A model generated the notes under the pieces. That model did not search any database. It was given only the letters and a program-made list of their open reading frames with translations, and was not told where the DNA came from. Position numbers and translations under genes: made by a program. A DNA stretch of 23,922 bases, taken from positions 1-23,922 of the forward strand of contig JAADEB010000157.1 in assembly GCA_013153655.1 (NCBI GenBank), in the 5' to 3' direction. Origin of the DNA: Chlorobiota bacterium (GTDB taxonomy: Bacteria; Bacteroidota; Bacteroidia; Flavobacteriales; Flavobacteriaceae). Positions 1 to 7,488 of this stretch are shown piece by piece (within the stretch, counting starts at the first letter, position 1; the number at the start of each line of letters is the position of its first letter).

Positions 1-29
1 TGCCTACCGGTTTTATTGTAGCGCGCCTT

Positions 30-56
30 GGGATGGCGGGTCGGGGGGCTTGGGGG
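30..56 (+). other. G-rich tract, possible G-quadruplex
   Basis: Four G runs (3, 3, 6 and 5 Gs) lie within 27 bases, separated by 5, 2 and 3 bases, about 110 bp upstream of the first gene. This fits the usual pattern for an intramolecular G-quadruplex. No gene is visible in bases 1-145; the stretch could be the tail of something that lies outside the window. Confidence 0.35.
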
Positions 57-145
57 CTTCAAAATCCGTTTTTAGTATTACAATTCAAAGTCATATCAAT
101 GAAATGACCAAAAGTTATGTTTTTCTGTCATTATAATATTTTCGT

Positions 146-153
146 TATCTTTG
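146..153 (+). promoter_or_regulatory. Bacteroidota -7 box (TATCTTTG) of the DUF4143 ATPase gene
   Basis: TATCTTTG matches the TAnnTTTG -7 consensus of the Bacteroidota primary sigma factor. Only 10 bases separate it from the ATG at 164, so the transcript would have a leader of only a few bases. No good TTTG -33 element is seen at the expected distance. Confidence 0.5.
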
Positions 154-163
154 ACCAAAAAAA

Positions 164-1288
164 ATGTATCCCCGTATTCTGGAAGATAAAATCCGCAAGA
201 ATTTAAACACCGGTAAGGCCATTCTTCTGGTAGGCGCACGCCAAGTGGGAAAAACCACCTTAATCCGGAAAATTCTCCAAGGAAAAGATTACTTGTTTCT
301 GGATGCCGACGACCCCTTGGTCCGCCAAATGCTCACCAAGCCCAATACCGAACAAATCCGTTCCATTATAGGAGAACACAACATCGTGTTTGTGGACGAA
401 GCCCAACGCATCGAAGGTATCGGACTTACCCTCAAAATCATAACGGACCAATTTAAACATGTGCAATTATGGGTGTCCGGTTCCTCCTCCTTTGATTTGG
501 GAAACAAACTCAACGAACCGCTCACCGGAAGAAAATGGGAATATGAATTGTTTCCCGTTTCCTGGGAAGAATTTGAACGAAAAGAAGGTTATGTAAAAGC
601 CATGCAACAATTGGAAAACCGCTTGCTCTACGGTTTTTATCCCGAAGTATTGAATAATAAAGGCAAGGAGCGATCGGTGCTTAAAAACTTGGTAAGCAGT
701 TATCTCTACCGCGACATTTTGGCTTTCTCCGGTATCCGCAAGCCCGAAATTTTAGACGACTTGATGCTGGCATTGGCCCTCCAAATAGGCCATGAAGTAA
801 ACTACAACGAATTGGCCCAAACCATTGGCGTAAACAAAATAACCGTTCAAAAATATATCGATATTTTGGAAAAGGCCTATATCGTCTATCGCCTGAGAAG
901 TTTCAGTCGCAATTTGCGGCATGAAATCAAACGAAACCGGAAAATTTATTTTTATGATACCGGCATACGCAACATGATTTTAGGAAATTTCAACCCGTTG
1001 AACACACGCACGGATACCGGCGCATTATGGGAAAATTTCCTGGTGGCCGAAAGGCGAAAACAAAATCTATACAAAGAAACCTTTGCCCGTATGTATTTTT
1101 GGCGTACCAAACAACAGCAGGAAGTGGATTATGTGGAAGAAAAGGACGGCAAGATTCATGGTTTTGAATTCAAATGGACAGCCAAACCCAAAGCCAAATT
1201 GCCGGTAACCTTTACCAAAACCTACCGGGCCGAAACACATATTATCGACAGGAACAATTTCAGGGAATTTGTGGTAATCAATCCATGA
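164..1288 (+). CDS. ATP-binding protein, AAA_14 / DUF4143 family
   Basis: A 374-residue cytoplasmic P-loop ATPase. The Walker A motif GARQVGKTT is at residues 24-32, the Walker B segment IVFVDEA at 74-80, and a sensor-like strand LWVSGSSSF at 102-110. The second half is the DUF4143 region: a winged-helix-like stretch around residues 205-245 (NYNELAQTIGVNKITVQKYI), then FYDTGIRN at 263-270, and near the C terminus EVDY plus FEFK (320-337). That last pair resembles the D...ExK signature of PD-(D/E)XK nucleases. The family is widespread and multi-copy in Bacteroidota and archaea, and its cellular role is not established; mobile or defence-like behaviour is often suspected. The length is normal for the family and the gene looks intact. 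It stands alone, with a dispersed-repeat gap downstream. The ATG is chosen because it follows the -7 box closely and places the P-loop at the usual distance. Confidence 0.85.
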   Translation: MYPRILEDKIRKNLNTGKAILLVGARQVGKTTLIRKILQGKDYLFLDADDPLVRQMLTKPNTEQIRSIIGEHNIVFVDEAQRIEGIGLTLKIITDQFKHVQLWVSGSSSFDLGNKLNEPLTGRKWEYELFPVSWEEFERKEGYVKAMQQLENRLLYGFYPEVLNNKGKERSVLKNLVSSYLYRDILAFSGIRKPEILDDLMLALALQIGHEVNYNELAQTIGVNKITVQKYIDILEKAYIVYRLRSFSRNLRHEIKRNRKIYFYDTGIRNMILGNFNPLNTRTDTGALWENFLVAERRKQNLYKETFARMYFWRTKQQQEVDYVEEKDGKIHGFEFKWTAKPKAKLPVTFTKTYRAETHIIDRNNFREFVVINP

Positions 1289-1426
1289 ATGACTTATACA
1301 GCGGTTAACAAATAAAACCGTGTCGGTAATTATGCCATTTTGTTATAAAACCGAAGATTTAATATCTCGGCAATGGAATTGAACGAAAATTCGTATTTTT
1401 AAATTGTGAAAGGGTAATGTCCCAAA

Positions 1427-1654
1427 AAATGAGATCCCTCGCCACTCCCTGCGGTCGCTTCCCTCGGGATGACAGGGATCGCTCTTTTGTTCCGGTACCG
1501 CCTTCGAAACACGCTGTGTCATTCCGACGACCAACGGGAGGAGGAATCTCTATTGTTTTATAAAAAATGAAATTTTTCAGTCGTTTCTCCTCTCAAACCG
1601 AAGGTGAGTCGTGTCGTCCTTCGGAATGACAAAATACACGTTCTGAATGACAAA
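1427..1654. repeat. Dispersed Bacteroidota intergenic repeat, several degenerate copies
   Basis: The convergent gap 1289-1730 has no credible gene. It carries several copies, in both orientations, of a motif built from GTCATTCCGA(C/A)GA and GGAATCTC: about 1427-1475, 1516-1552 and 1610-1650. Related copies are at 10885-10946 and 16095-16148. I recognise such sequences as common between genes of Bacteroidota. Function unknown; transcription-end or REP-like roles are guesses. Confidence 0.55.
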
Positions 1655-1697
1655 CATAACGTATTGATTTAGTTAAAGTTAAAGTTAAGGTTAAAGT
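1650..1697. repeat. Hexamer tandem repeat (AGTTAA)n with ATAACGTATTGAT flank
   Basis: AGTTAA occurs three times, followed by GGTTAA, immediately after the word ATAACGTATTGAT (1656-1668). An inverted copy of the whole unit, flank included, is at 16045-16089. The repeat lies just past the stop codon of formate-tetrahydrofolate ligase, on the 3' side of that operon. Confidence 0.7.
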
Positions 1698-1730
1698 ACT
1701 TTCCCCGCTTCAACGGCCAAACAAACTTCC

Positions 1731-3380
1731 TCACGAAAGCCCGTCGATCCGGCCGTCCGCATCGATATGCATACGCTCCGAAGCCGGCACTTTCGGCAGG
1801 CCCGGCATACGCATCATTTTGCCCAGAATGGGAATGATAAATCCGGCCCCCGTGTTGATTTCCACCTCGCGTACGTTTACCGTAAATCCTTCGGGACGGC
1901 CGCGCAACGTCGCATTGTCCGACAGCGATTTTTGGGTCTTGGCCATCACCACAGGCAAGCCACCGAAACCCAATTGCTCGAACCGGCGAATGGCCGTTTG
2001 TGCCTTGCGCGTGTACACCACCCGTGCGGCCCCGTAAATTTCCTTGGCAATGATGTCGATTTTTTCCATGACGGGTAAATCCCAATCGTAGAGCGGCCGG
2101 AATTTGCCTCCGTTTTCGCGAATTTTCTCCACCACTTTGGCCGCCAATTCCGTCATACCTTCGCCGCCTTTGGCCCAGCCTTCGGCCACGGCCGAATCCA
2201 CGCCCCGTTCCTTCAAATACCGCTGTACGAAATCCAGCTCTTCACGGGTGTCGCTACTGAATTTGTTGATGGCCACCACGGGTTCCAGTCCGAATTTGCG
2301 GATGTTTTCGATATGTTTTTCCAGGTTGTCCATACCGCGTCGCACGGCTTCCAAATCCTCGCCTTCGCCGTGGTATTTCAAGGCGCGCACCGTGGCCACC
2401 AGCACCACCGCTTCGGGACGCAAATCGCCGTAAACGGCTTTGATGTCAAAGAATTTCTCCGCACCCAGATCCGCACCGAAACCCGCTTCCGTTACCACGT
2501 AATCCGCCAGGCTCAATCCCGTTTTGGTGGCGATGATCGAATTGGTGCCTTGTGCGATATTGGCAAAAGGTCCGCCGTGGATGATGGCGGGATTATGTTC
2601 GAGGCTTTGGACCAAATTGGGTTTGATGGCGTCTTTGAGCAGGATGGTCATGGCATCCTGTGCTTTCAGGTCTTTGGCAAATACGGGATTCCCGTCGAAA
2701 TCGAATCCCACGAGAATGTTGGCAATGCGCTGTTTCAGGTCGGCCAGGTCGCGCGCCAAACACAGGATGGCCATAATTTCCGAGGCGGCCGTGATATGGA
2801 ATCCCTCTTCGCGCGGCATCCCGTTGGCTTTGCCGCCCAAGCCCACCACCACGGAGCGAAGGCTGCGGTCGTTCATGTCGATCACGCGCTTCCAAAGAAC
2901 GCTCCGCGGGTCGATACCCAGGCTGTTGCCGTGATGCATATGATTGTCGATTAAGGCCGAAAGCAAGTTATTTGCTTTTTCCACGGCCGAAAAATCGCCG
3001 GTAAAATGCAAGTTGATATCCTCCATGGGAATCACTTGTGCATATCCACCCCCGGCGGCACCTCCTTTGATGCCGAACACGGGACCCAGGGACGGTTCGC
3101 GAAGCACCACCACCGCTTTTTTTCCTATACGGTTCAGGCCGTCGTTGAGTCCCACGCTCACGGTGGTTTTGCCCTCGCCGGCCGGCGTAGGTGTCATGGC
3201 CGTGACCAAAATCAGGTGGCTGCGGTTTATTTTTTCCGGGTCGATGTATTTCAAGGGAATTTTGGCCTTGTAGCGGCCGTAAGGTTCCAGGTCGTTTTCG
3301 GCGATGCCCAATCCGGCGGCGATTTCCGTAATGGGTTTCGGCCGGACACTGTGCGCTATTTCGATATCGGTGAGTGGCAT
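1731..3380 (-). CDS. fhs: Formate--tetrahydrofolate ligase
   Basis: A 549-residue cytosolic enzyme that makes 10-formyl-tetrahydrofolate from formate, THF and ATP, feeding purine synthesis and one-carbon metabolism. The nucleotide-binding P-loop PTPAGEGKTT is at residues 64-73, followed by the family signature EPSLGPVFGIKGGAAGGGY from residue 95 and the NLHFTGDFSA block at about 123-132. The ending IDADGRIDGLS is typical of FTHFS. The length is close to the usual 555 residues, so the gene looks complete. It is the last gene of a minus-strand operon, starting 13 bases after the glycosyltransferase stop codon. No separate promoter is seen in that short spacer. No clear hairpin terminator follows; the 3' side runs into dispersed repeats. 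Confidence 0.97.
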   Translation of the reverse strand: MPLTDIEIAHSVRPKPITEIAAGLGIAENDLEPYGRYKAKIPLKYIDPEKINRSHLILVTAMTPTPAGEGKTTVSVGLNDGLNRIGKKAVVVLREPSLGPVFGIKGGAAGGGYAQVIPMEDINLHFTGDFSAVEKANNLLSALIDNHMHHGNSLGIDPRSVLWKRVIDMNDRSLRSVVVGLGGKANGMPREEGFHITAASEIMAILCLARDLADLKQRIANILVGFDFDGNPVFAKDLKAQDAMTILLKDAIKPNLVQSLEHNPAIIHGGPFANIAQGTNSIIATKTGLSLADYVVTEAGFGADLGAEKFFDIKAVYGDLRPEAVVLVATVRALKYHGEGEDLEAVRRGMDNLEKHIENIRKFGLEPVVAINKFSSDTREELDFVQRYLKERGVDSAVAEGWAKGGEGMTELAAKVVEKIRENGGKFRPLYDWDLPVMEKIDIIAKEIYGAARVVYTRKAQTAIRRFEQLGFGGLPVVMAKTQKSLSDNATLRGRPEGFTVNVREVEINTGAGFIIPILGKMMRMPGLPKVPASERMHIDADGRIDGLS

Positions 3381-3393
3381 AAGTTTTATGTTT

Positions 3394-4506
3394 TTATGAT
3401 GGGTTCAGATAAATGATTTCTCCTTTGGCGTCGGCGGCGTCGCTTCCGTAGATAAAGCGTCCCGAGGGTGCCGTAAAACGGTAGTAGTACGGATGCTCGC
3501 GAAATTTCCACATAAAGTCCAAGACGGGTGCATAACCGCTTTCGCGCGGGTCGGTGATGTAGAGGGTTTCTTTGTTCATAGGCGCCAATTGGCAGGTTTG
3601 AACGGCGGGATACAAGTGGCGGAGCCGGTTCAGCAAAGCCTCGTCACGACCCGTATAGACGTAGCGTTCGGGTAGCGGCTGACGTAGCGGCGTATCTTTG
3701 CGCAACAGGTGCCAAAGGTGGAGCAAAGGTTTGCCCAAAGGTGCCAGCCATGTGAGCGGCGGCTTTCCGTATTTTCGGTAAAATTTCACCGATGCATTGA
3801 TAAAATGCGCCCGGTAGCGTGCATTGCGCGGCGTACTTTCGCCCTTGAAATGCAAGGCGCCCAACGACCCGAAATAATAATTGCGGTAACCGGCCCGCAA
3901 AAAACTGAACGACAGGTCGATGTCTTCGCCGTACATAAAATAGGATTCGTCCAGGCCGCCCACTTTTTCGTAATCTTCCTTGCGAAAACCCATAAAGGCT
4001 CCCACCAGGATTTCCGTTTCGCCGTCTTCGGTTTCGGCCAATCGCGTGTCGTAGTAACGTCCGCCTCCGGTTCCGCCCATACGGTCGAGCACGCTCAGGA
4101 ATCCCGGCACGCGGCGCTTGCTTTCCGGCAAAAAACGTCCGCGCCCGTCCATCAGGCGTATGCCCGCCAGACCCAATGCCTCCGCCTGTTCCATCTTGGG
4201 AAGCAAACGGCGAAACAGGTCTTCCGGCACCAAAACGTCGGGATTGATCAGGAAAACATATTCACCCGAAGCCTCCCGTACCGCCAGGTTATTGCCTTTG
4301 GCAAAACCGTAATTTTCGGGAAACGGGAGAAAGGTAACGCCGGGAAAAAGTCCGGAAAAATAATCTTTGTCGAACCGGTCCGATGCGTTGTCCGCTACAA
4401 TGATTTCGGCATCCATGCCTTCCGTAGCCCGCACAAGGCTATGCAAGGCGCCTTCCAGGAAGGCGGGAGCATTGTAATGGAGGACAACCACCGAAAACCT
4501 TTTCAT
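3394..4506 (-). CDS. Glycosyltransferase family 2, rhamnosyltransferase-like
   Basis: A 370-residue GT-A fold glycosyltransferase. The N-terminal strand is FSVVVLHYNAP (4-14), the nucleotide-binding loop IIVADNASDR is at 35-44, and the metal-binding DxD-type position is NPD at 88-90. The acceptor/catalytic block GGLDESYFMYGEDIDLSF is at 183-200, with LHFKGEST at 218-225. This pattern is that of the WbbL/RfbF-like group, which adds deoxysugars to cell-surface polysaccharides; donor and acceptor cannot be read. No signal peptide or obvious membrane helix, so a soluble or peripheral cytoplasmic enzyme. About 110 extra residues follow the GT2 core and match nothing I recognise. The start codon overlaps the symporter stop by one base (TAATG), which suggests translational coupling. 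Confidence 0.9.
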   Translation of the reverse strand: MKRFSVVVLHYNAPAFLEGALHSLVRATEGMDAEIIVADNASDRFDKDYFSGLFPGVTFLPFPENYGFAKGNNLAVREASGEYVFLINPDVLVPEDLFRRLLPKMEQAEALGLAGIRLMDGRGRFLPESKRRVPGFLSVLDRMGGTGGGRYYDTRLAETEDGETEILVGAFMGFRKEDYEKVGGLDESYFMYGEDIDLSFSFLRAGYRNYYFGSLGALHFKGESTPRNARYRAHFINASVKFYRKYGKPPLTWLAPLGKPLLHLWHLLRKDTPLRQPLPERYVYTGRDEALLNRLRHLYPAVQTCQLAPMNKETLYITDPRESGYAPVLDFMWKFREHPYYYRFTAPSGRFIYGSDAADAKGEIIYLNPS

Positions 4507-5978
4507 TATTTCTTATTTTGATAGCCCAAACCGCCCAACCAAAGCAGCAGCATGGTAATGGCGGCATTTACCAGCAAGAGTTCGAAACCGAATTTGTATG
4601 CCCAACCCATACGTTCCGGCAAGCCGGCAATTCCATAGGTCAGCACCGGCGACACCACCGCTGCCACGGGAATCACCCAAGGACGCACGCGCCTTTTGCT
4701 GAACAGGCCGAAGGCAAACAGGCCCAACAACGGCCCGTAGGTATAACTCGCAAAGGTAAAAATGGAGTTGATGATGCTTTGGTCCTTGATCAACACACTG
4801 TACAACAACAGGATGATGATAAAAAACACCGACACGCCGATATGTACCAGCTTGCGGATGCGCTTGCGTTGATCCGGCGGGTAGCGTTTGTTGAGGTCCA
4901 AAATGTCGATGCTGAACGAAGTGGTGATGGCCGTCATGGACGAGTCGGCCGAGGAATAAGCCGCGCTGATAAGTCCCAATACAAAGAGCAATGCCGCCCA
5001 GAAGCCCAAGTCCGTTTCCACGGCAATATGCGGAAAAATCTTATCGCCCTTGATGCCTTGCGCCGCCAAATCCCATCCGCGAAAGTCGGCATAAGCCAGC
5101 AATATCACGCCCAAGGCCAGGAAAAACACATTGACGATAAACAAGGCGATGGAAAACCAACGCATATTCTTTTGCGAGTCCTTCAAGGTCTTGACGGTGA
5201 GGTTTTTCTGCATCATTCCTTGGTCCAGGCCGGTCATGGCGATGGCGATGAACACACCGGCCAGGAATAATTTCCAAAAGTAACGCGGGTCGTTGACGTC
5301 GTCGAAAAAGAAAACCCGGCTGTGCGGACTTTCGCGCACCAGGCGAACCAATTCGCCGGGACCCATGTTCATGTGGCGGCCGATGAGGATAATGGTCAGC
5401 ACCAAAGCGCCCAGCATAAAGGCCGTTTGCAGGGTGTCGGTCACGATGATGGTCTTGATGCCGCCCTTGGACGTATAGACCCAGATAAGCACGATGGTCA
5501 GGCTGACGGTAAGCCAAAAAGGAACGCCCAATTTATCGAATAAAATCATTTGCAACACGCCCGCCACCAGGAAAAGCCGCAGCGAAGCGCCCATCACACG
5601 CGCAATCAGGAACAATACGGAACCCGTCTTGTAGCCCGCCGTGCCGAAACGTTCGCCCAGGTAGGAATAAATGGAAGTCAGGTTCATACGGTAGTACACC
5701 GGCAGCAGCACGTAGGCAATCACAAAATAGCCCACCACGAATCCCAACACCATTTGCAGGTAGGAAAATTGCTTGGCTTCCACCCATCCCGGCACCGAAA
5801 TAAAGGTGATGCCCGACAACGAGGCGCCTATCATCCCGAAAGCCACCAGGTACCACGGTGCTTCGCGTTTGGCGCGGAAAAAGACTTCGTTGCTGTCCTC
5901 CCGCCCCGTGATACGCGAAATAACGATCAACAGGCCGAAATAGAGCGCAATAATCAATAAAATGTAATACGGATTCAT
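4506..5978 (-). CDS. Sodium:solute symporter family protein (SSS)
   Basis: A 490-residue inner-membrane transporter with roughly 13 hydrophobic helices. The N-terminal region with GASLSGITFISVPGWVEA (about residues 51-68) is the SSS signature near TM2, and SAAYSSADSSMTAITTSFS (about 338-356) is the conserved sodium-site region of TM8. Members move sugars, amino acids, organic acids, sialic acid or vitamins with Na+; the substrate here cannot be told. It heads a three-gene operon with a glycosyltransferase and fhs. Closest functional relatives in Bacteroidota are often listed only as sodium:solute symporter. The start ATG lies 13 bases after a -7 box. Confidence 0.92.
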   Translation of the reverse strand: MNPYYILLIIALYFGLLIVISRITGREDSNEVFFRAKREAPWYLVAFGMIGASLSGITFISVPGWVEAKQFSYLQMVLGFVVGYFVIAYVLLPVYYRMNLTSIYSYLGERFGTAGYKTGSVLFLIARVMGASLRLFLVAGVLQMILFDKLGVPFWLTVSLTIVLIWVYTSKGGIKTIIVTDTLQTAFMLGALVLTIILIGRHMNMGPGELVRLVRESPHSRVFFFDDVNDPRYFWKLFLAGVFIAIAMTGLDQGMMQKNLTVKTLKDSQKNMRWFSIALFIVNVFFLALGVILLAYADFRGWDLAAQGIKGDKIFPHIAVETDLGFWAALLFVLGLISAAYSSADSSMTAITTSFSIDILDLNKRYPPDQRKRIRKLVHIGVSVFFIIILLLYSVLIKDQSIINSIFTFASYTYGPLLGLFAFGLFSKRRVRPWVIPVAAVVSPVLTYGIAGLPERMGWAYKFGFELLLVNAAITMLLLWLGGLGYQNKK

Positions 5979-5991
5979 TTTCGGATTTTGA

Positions 5992-5999
5992 CAAAGATA
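5992..5999 (-). promoter_or_regulatory. -7 box (TATCTTTG) of the symporter-GT2-fhs operon
   Basis: On the minus strand TATCTTTG lies 13 bases before the symporter ATG. It matches the Bacteroidota -7 consensus and is identical to the boxes of the first gene and rpsO. A TTTG -33 element is not seen at the expected position. The leader would be only about 7 bases. Confidence 0.5.
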
Positions 6000-6330
6000 A
6001 AAAAATCCCGGGCCTATCTCATGACAACATTCGCTTGTCGTTATTTATTCTATCTCTTAAATACGCCGATAAATGGAATATCTTACGGATGTTACATATA
6101 AAAGTAGTTACAAAACTGAACTCTCGAAATTTATTCAATCGATTAATGTAAGCAAAGAATTATTTTTTATCATAAGAAGTTTACTTTGATATTAAACATG
6201 ATTAAATCTCTAATGCTTATATGCATTATTTGATGAGTATCCTTATATCCATTATATGATATGTATCCCCCGTAAAGGATGAATAAGTCCTAGAAGGAAT
6301 TCCGGTAGTTTATTATTTCCATAAACCATT
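6000..6330. other. AT-rich divergent intergenic region without a gene
   Basis: This stretch separates the minus-strand symporter operon from the plus-strand sigma operon. It is AT-rich, with runs such as TTATATCCATTATATGATATG near 6241-6262. I find no ORF with credible composition, no RNA fold and none of the short repeat words found elsewhere in the window. Confidence 0.5.
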
Positions 6331-6362
6331 TTTGACAAAAAGTGTAACAATCCGTAAATTTA
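6331..6362 (+). promoter_or_regulatory. Probable promoter of the ECF sigma operon
   Basis: TTTG at 6331-6334, a 20-base spacer, and TAAATTTA at 6355-6362, which matches TAnnTTTG except for the last base. The TTG start follows 30 bases later. The weak -7 box might mean a different sigma factor, for example autoregulation by the encoded ECF protein, but no second motif supports this. Confidence 0.4.
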
Positions 6363-6392
6363 TACATCCTTATAACGAAAAACCCCCATACC

Positions 6393-6938
6393 TTGGCCGT
6401 TCAGCAGTCGCATACCGAACTCGTGGAAGCTTGTAAGAGAGGCGACCGCCGGGCTATGGAAAAAATTTACCGCATGTACGCTCGTGCCTTGTTCAATACC
6501 GCTTACCGCATCACCGGCGATTTTCATTATGCCGAAGATGTGATGCACGAAGCTTTTATCAAGGCCTTCGAGCATATGGATGCCTACCGGGGTGATGCTC
6601 CTTTGGGCGCTTGGCTCAAACGAATTGCCGTAAACGAGAGCCTGCAATGGCTCAAAAAATACCGGCGCTATGAGACCGATCGCGACGAATGGCCCGAGAT
6701 GGCGGCGGAAGACGAAACGCCGCCGGACGACACTTGGCAAACGGAAGATAAAAAACGTTTGGCCGAAGCCTTGATGAAACTCAATCCCCGCTACCGGACG
6801 GTGTTGAGCTTGCATTATATCGAAGGTTACGATTTGCAGGAAACCGCTTCGATTATGGATATTTCTTATGCCAATGTGCGCACCTTGCTGACGCGTGCCA
6901 AGCAACAATTGAAAAAAATATTGGAACATGAAAGATAA
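6393..6938 (+). CDS. ECF-type RNA polymerase sigma-70 factor
   Basis: A 181-residue alternative sigma factor. Region 2 spans about residues 24-92 (AMEKIYRMYARALFNTAYRI, then DVMHEAFIKAFEH, which binds core and the -10 element). A short acidic linker is at 93-118. Region 4 is at about 122-175 (LNPRYRTVLSLHYIEGYDLQE, followed by the recognition helix YANVRTLLTRAKQQLKK). There are no extra domains. The start is TTG: from the in-frame stop at 6345 to region 2 there is no ATG or GTG upstream, and TTG gives the usual length for the family. The stop overlaps the next gene by 11 bases. It heads a four-gene operon whose second product is a single-pass membrane protein, so control by membrane sequestration is the likely mechanism (inference). 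Confidence 0.93.
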   Translation: MAVQQSHTELVEACKRGDRRAMEKIYRMYARALFNTAYRITGDFHYAEDVMHEAFIKAFEHMDAYRGDAPLGAWLKRIAVNESLQWLKKYRRYETDRDEWPEMAAEDETPPDDTWQTEDKKRLAEALMKLNPRYRTVLSLHYIEGYDLQETASIMDISYANVRTLLTRAKQQLKKILEHER

Positions 6939-7488
6939 ATTTTCCGGTGCCGGAACCCCTTTTGATTTTTGGGAACCGCCCGAAGGTCACGAACAACGTT
7001 TCCGTATCCGCCTGGAAAAACAAACCCGGCCCCGGCGCACTTTGTGGCTCCGTCGCCGCGATTGGTCCAAATGGTTTGTGGCGGCCTCCATCCTGTTTTT
7101 GGGATTGGTGTGGTGGTGGACCCAACCGGCAAGCCTGAACGAACTGAGCGGACAAACTTCCCATATTATCCAAAGTATGGAAACCAAACGAACCCAATGG
7201 GAGCGTATGCTCAAAAAGGAACTCCAAACCGCCGGCTGGGATATGGACGCCGCCGAAGGTTTGCCGGGCGCTCAAAAACTCATCGACGATGCCTTCCGCC
7301 ATCTCCAACGGCTGGAAGAAGATTACGATCGTCTTCAAACTCAATTCATGGAAGGAGGCCATTACCGTACCCTCGACGCCATGATTCGCAACAAGGAAAT
7401 GCAACATCGCATCCTTACCGACCTCAAACAACAATTGATGGAACTGCGAAACCGCCAAATCTATGAAAACCGAACGCATCAATCTTAG
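6928..7488 (+). CDS. Single-pass membrane protein, probable anti-sigma partner
   Basis: A 186-residue protein I do not recognise by a named domain. The N-terminal cytoplasmic part has EPPEGHEQRFRIRLE at 16-30; a short EPP-GH-RF element of this kind is frequent in small proteins next to Bacteroidota ECF sigma genes. A basic stretch (32-46) precedes one hydrophobic helix at about 48-64 (KWFVAASILFLGLVWWW). The periplasmic part, about 76-180, is charged, heptad-like and predicted to form a long coiled coil. It starts inside the sigma gene (11-base overlap) and overlaps the next gene by 26 bases, so the three are translationally coupled. No classical zinc anti-sigma motif (HxxxCxxC) is present. 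The anti-sigma role is inferred from position and topology only. Confidence 0.7.
   Translation: MKDKFSGAGTPFDFWEPPEGHEQRFRIRLEKQTRPRRTLWLRRRDWSKWFVAASILFLGLVWWWTQPASLNELSGQTSHIIQSMETKRTQWERMLKKELQTAGWDMDAAEGLPGAQKLIDDAFRHLQRLEEDYDRLQTQFMEGGHYRTLDAMIRNKEMQHRILTDLKQQLMELRNRQIYENRTHQS

Noticed and set aside
1343..1534. 63-codon minus-strand ORF in the convergent gap
   Set aside because: It is made of the dispersed repeat motif (DPCHPEGSDRREW reflects the repeated bases) and has no homologue I recognise.
4518..5270. 250-codon plus-strand ORF opposite the symporter
   Set aside because: Antisense to membrane helices of the SSS gene; rich in Gln and His, as expected for reversed hydrophobic codons.
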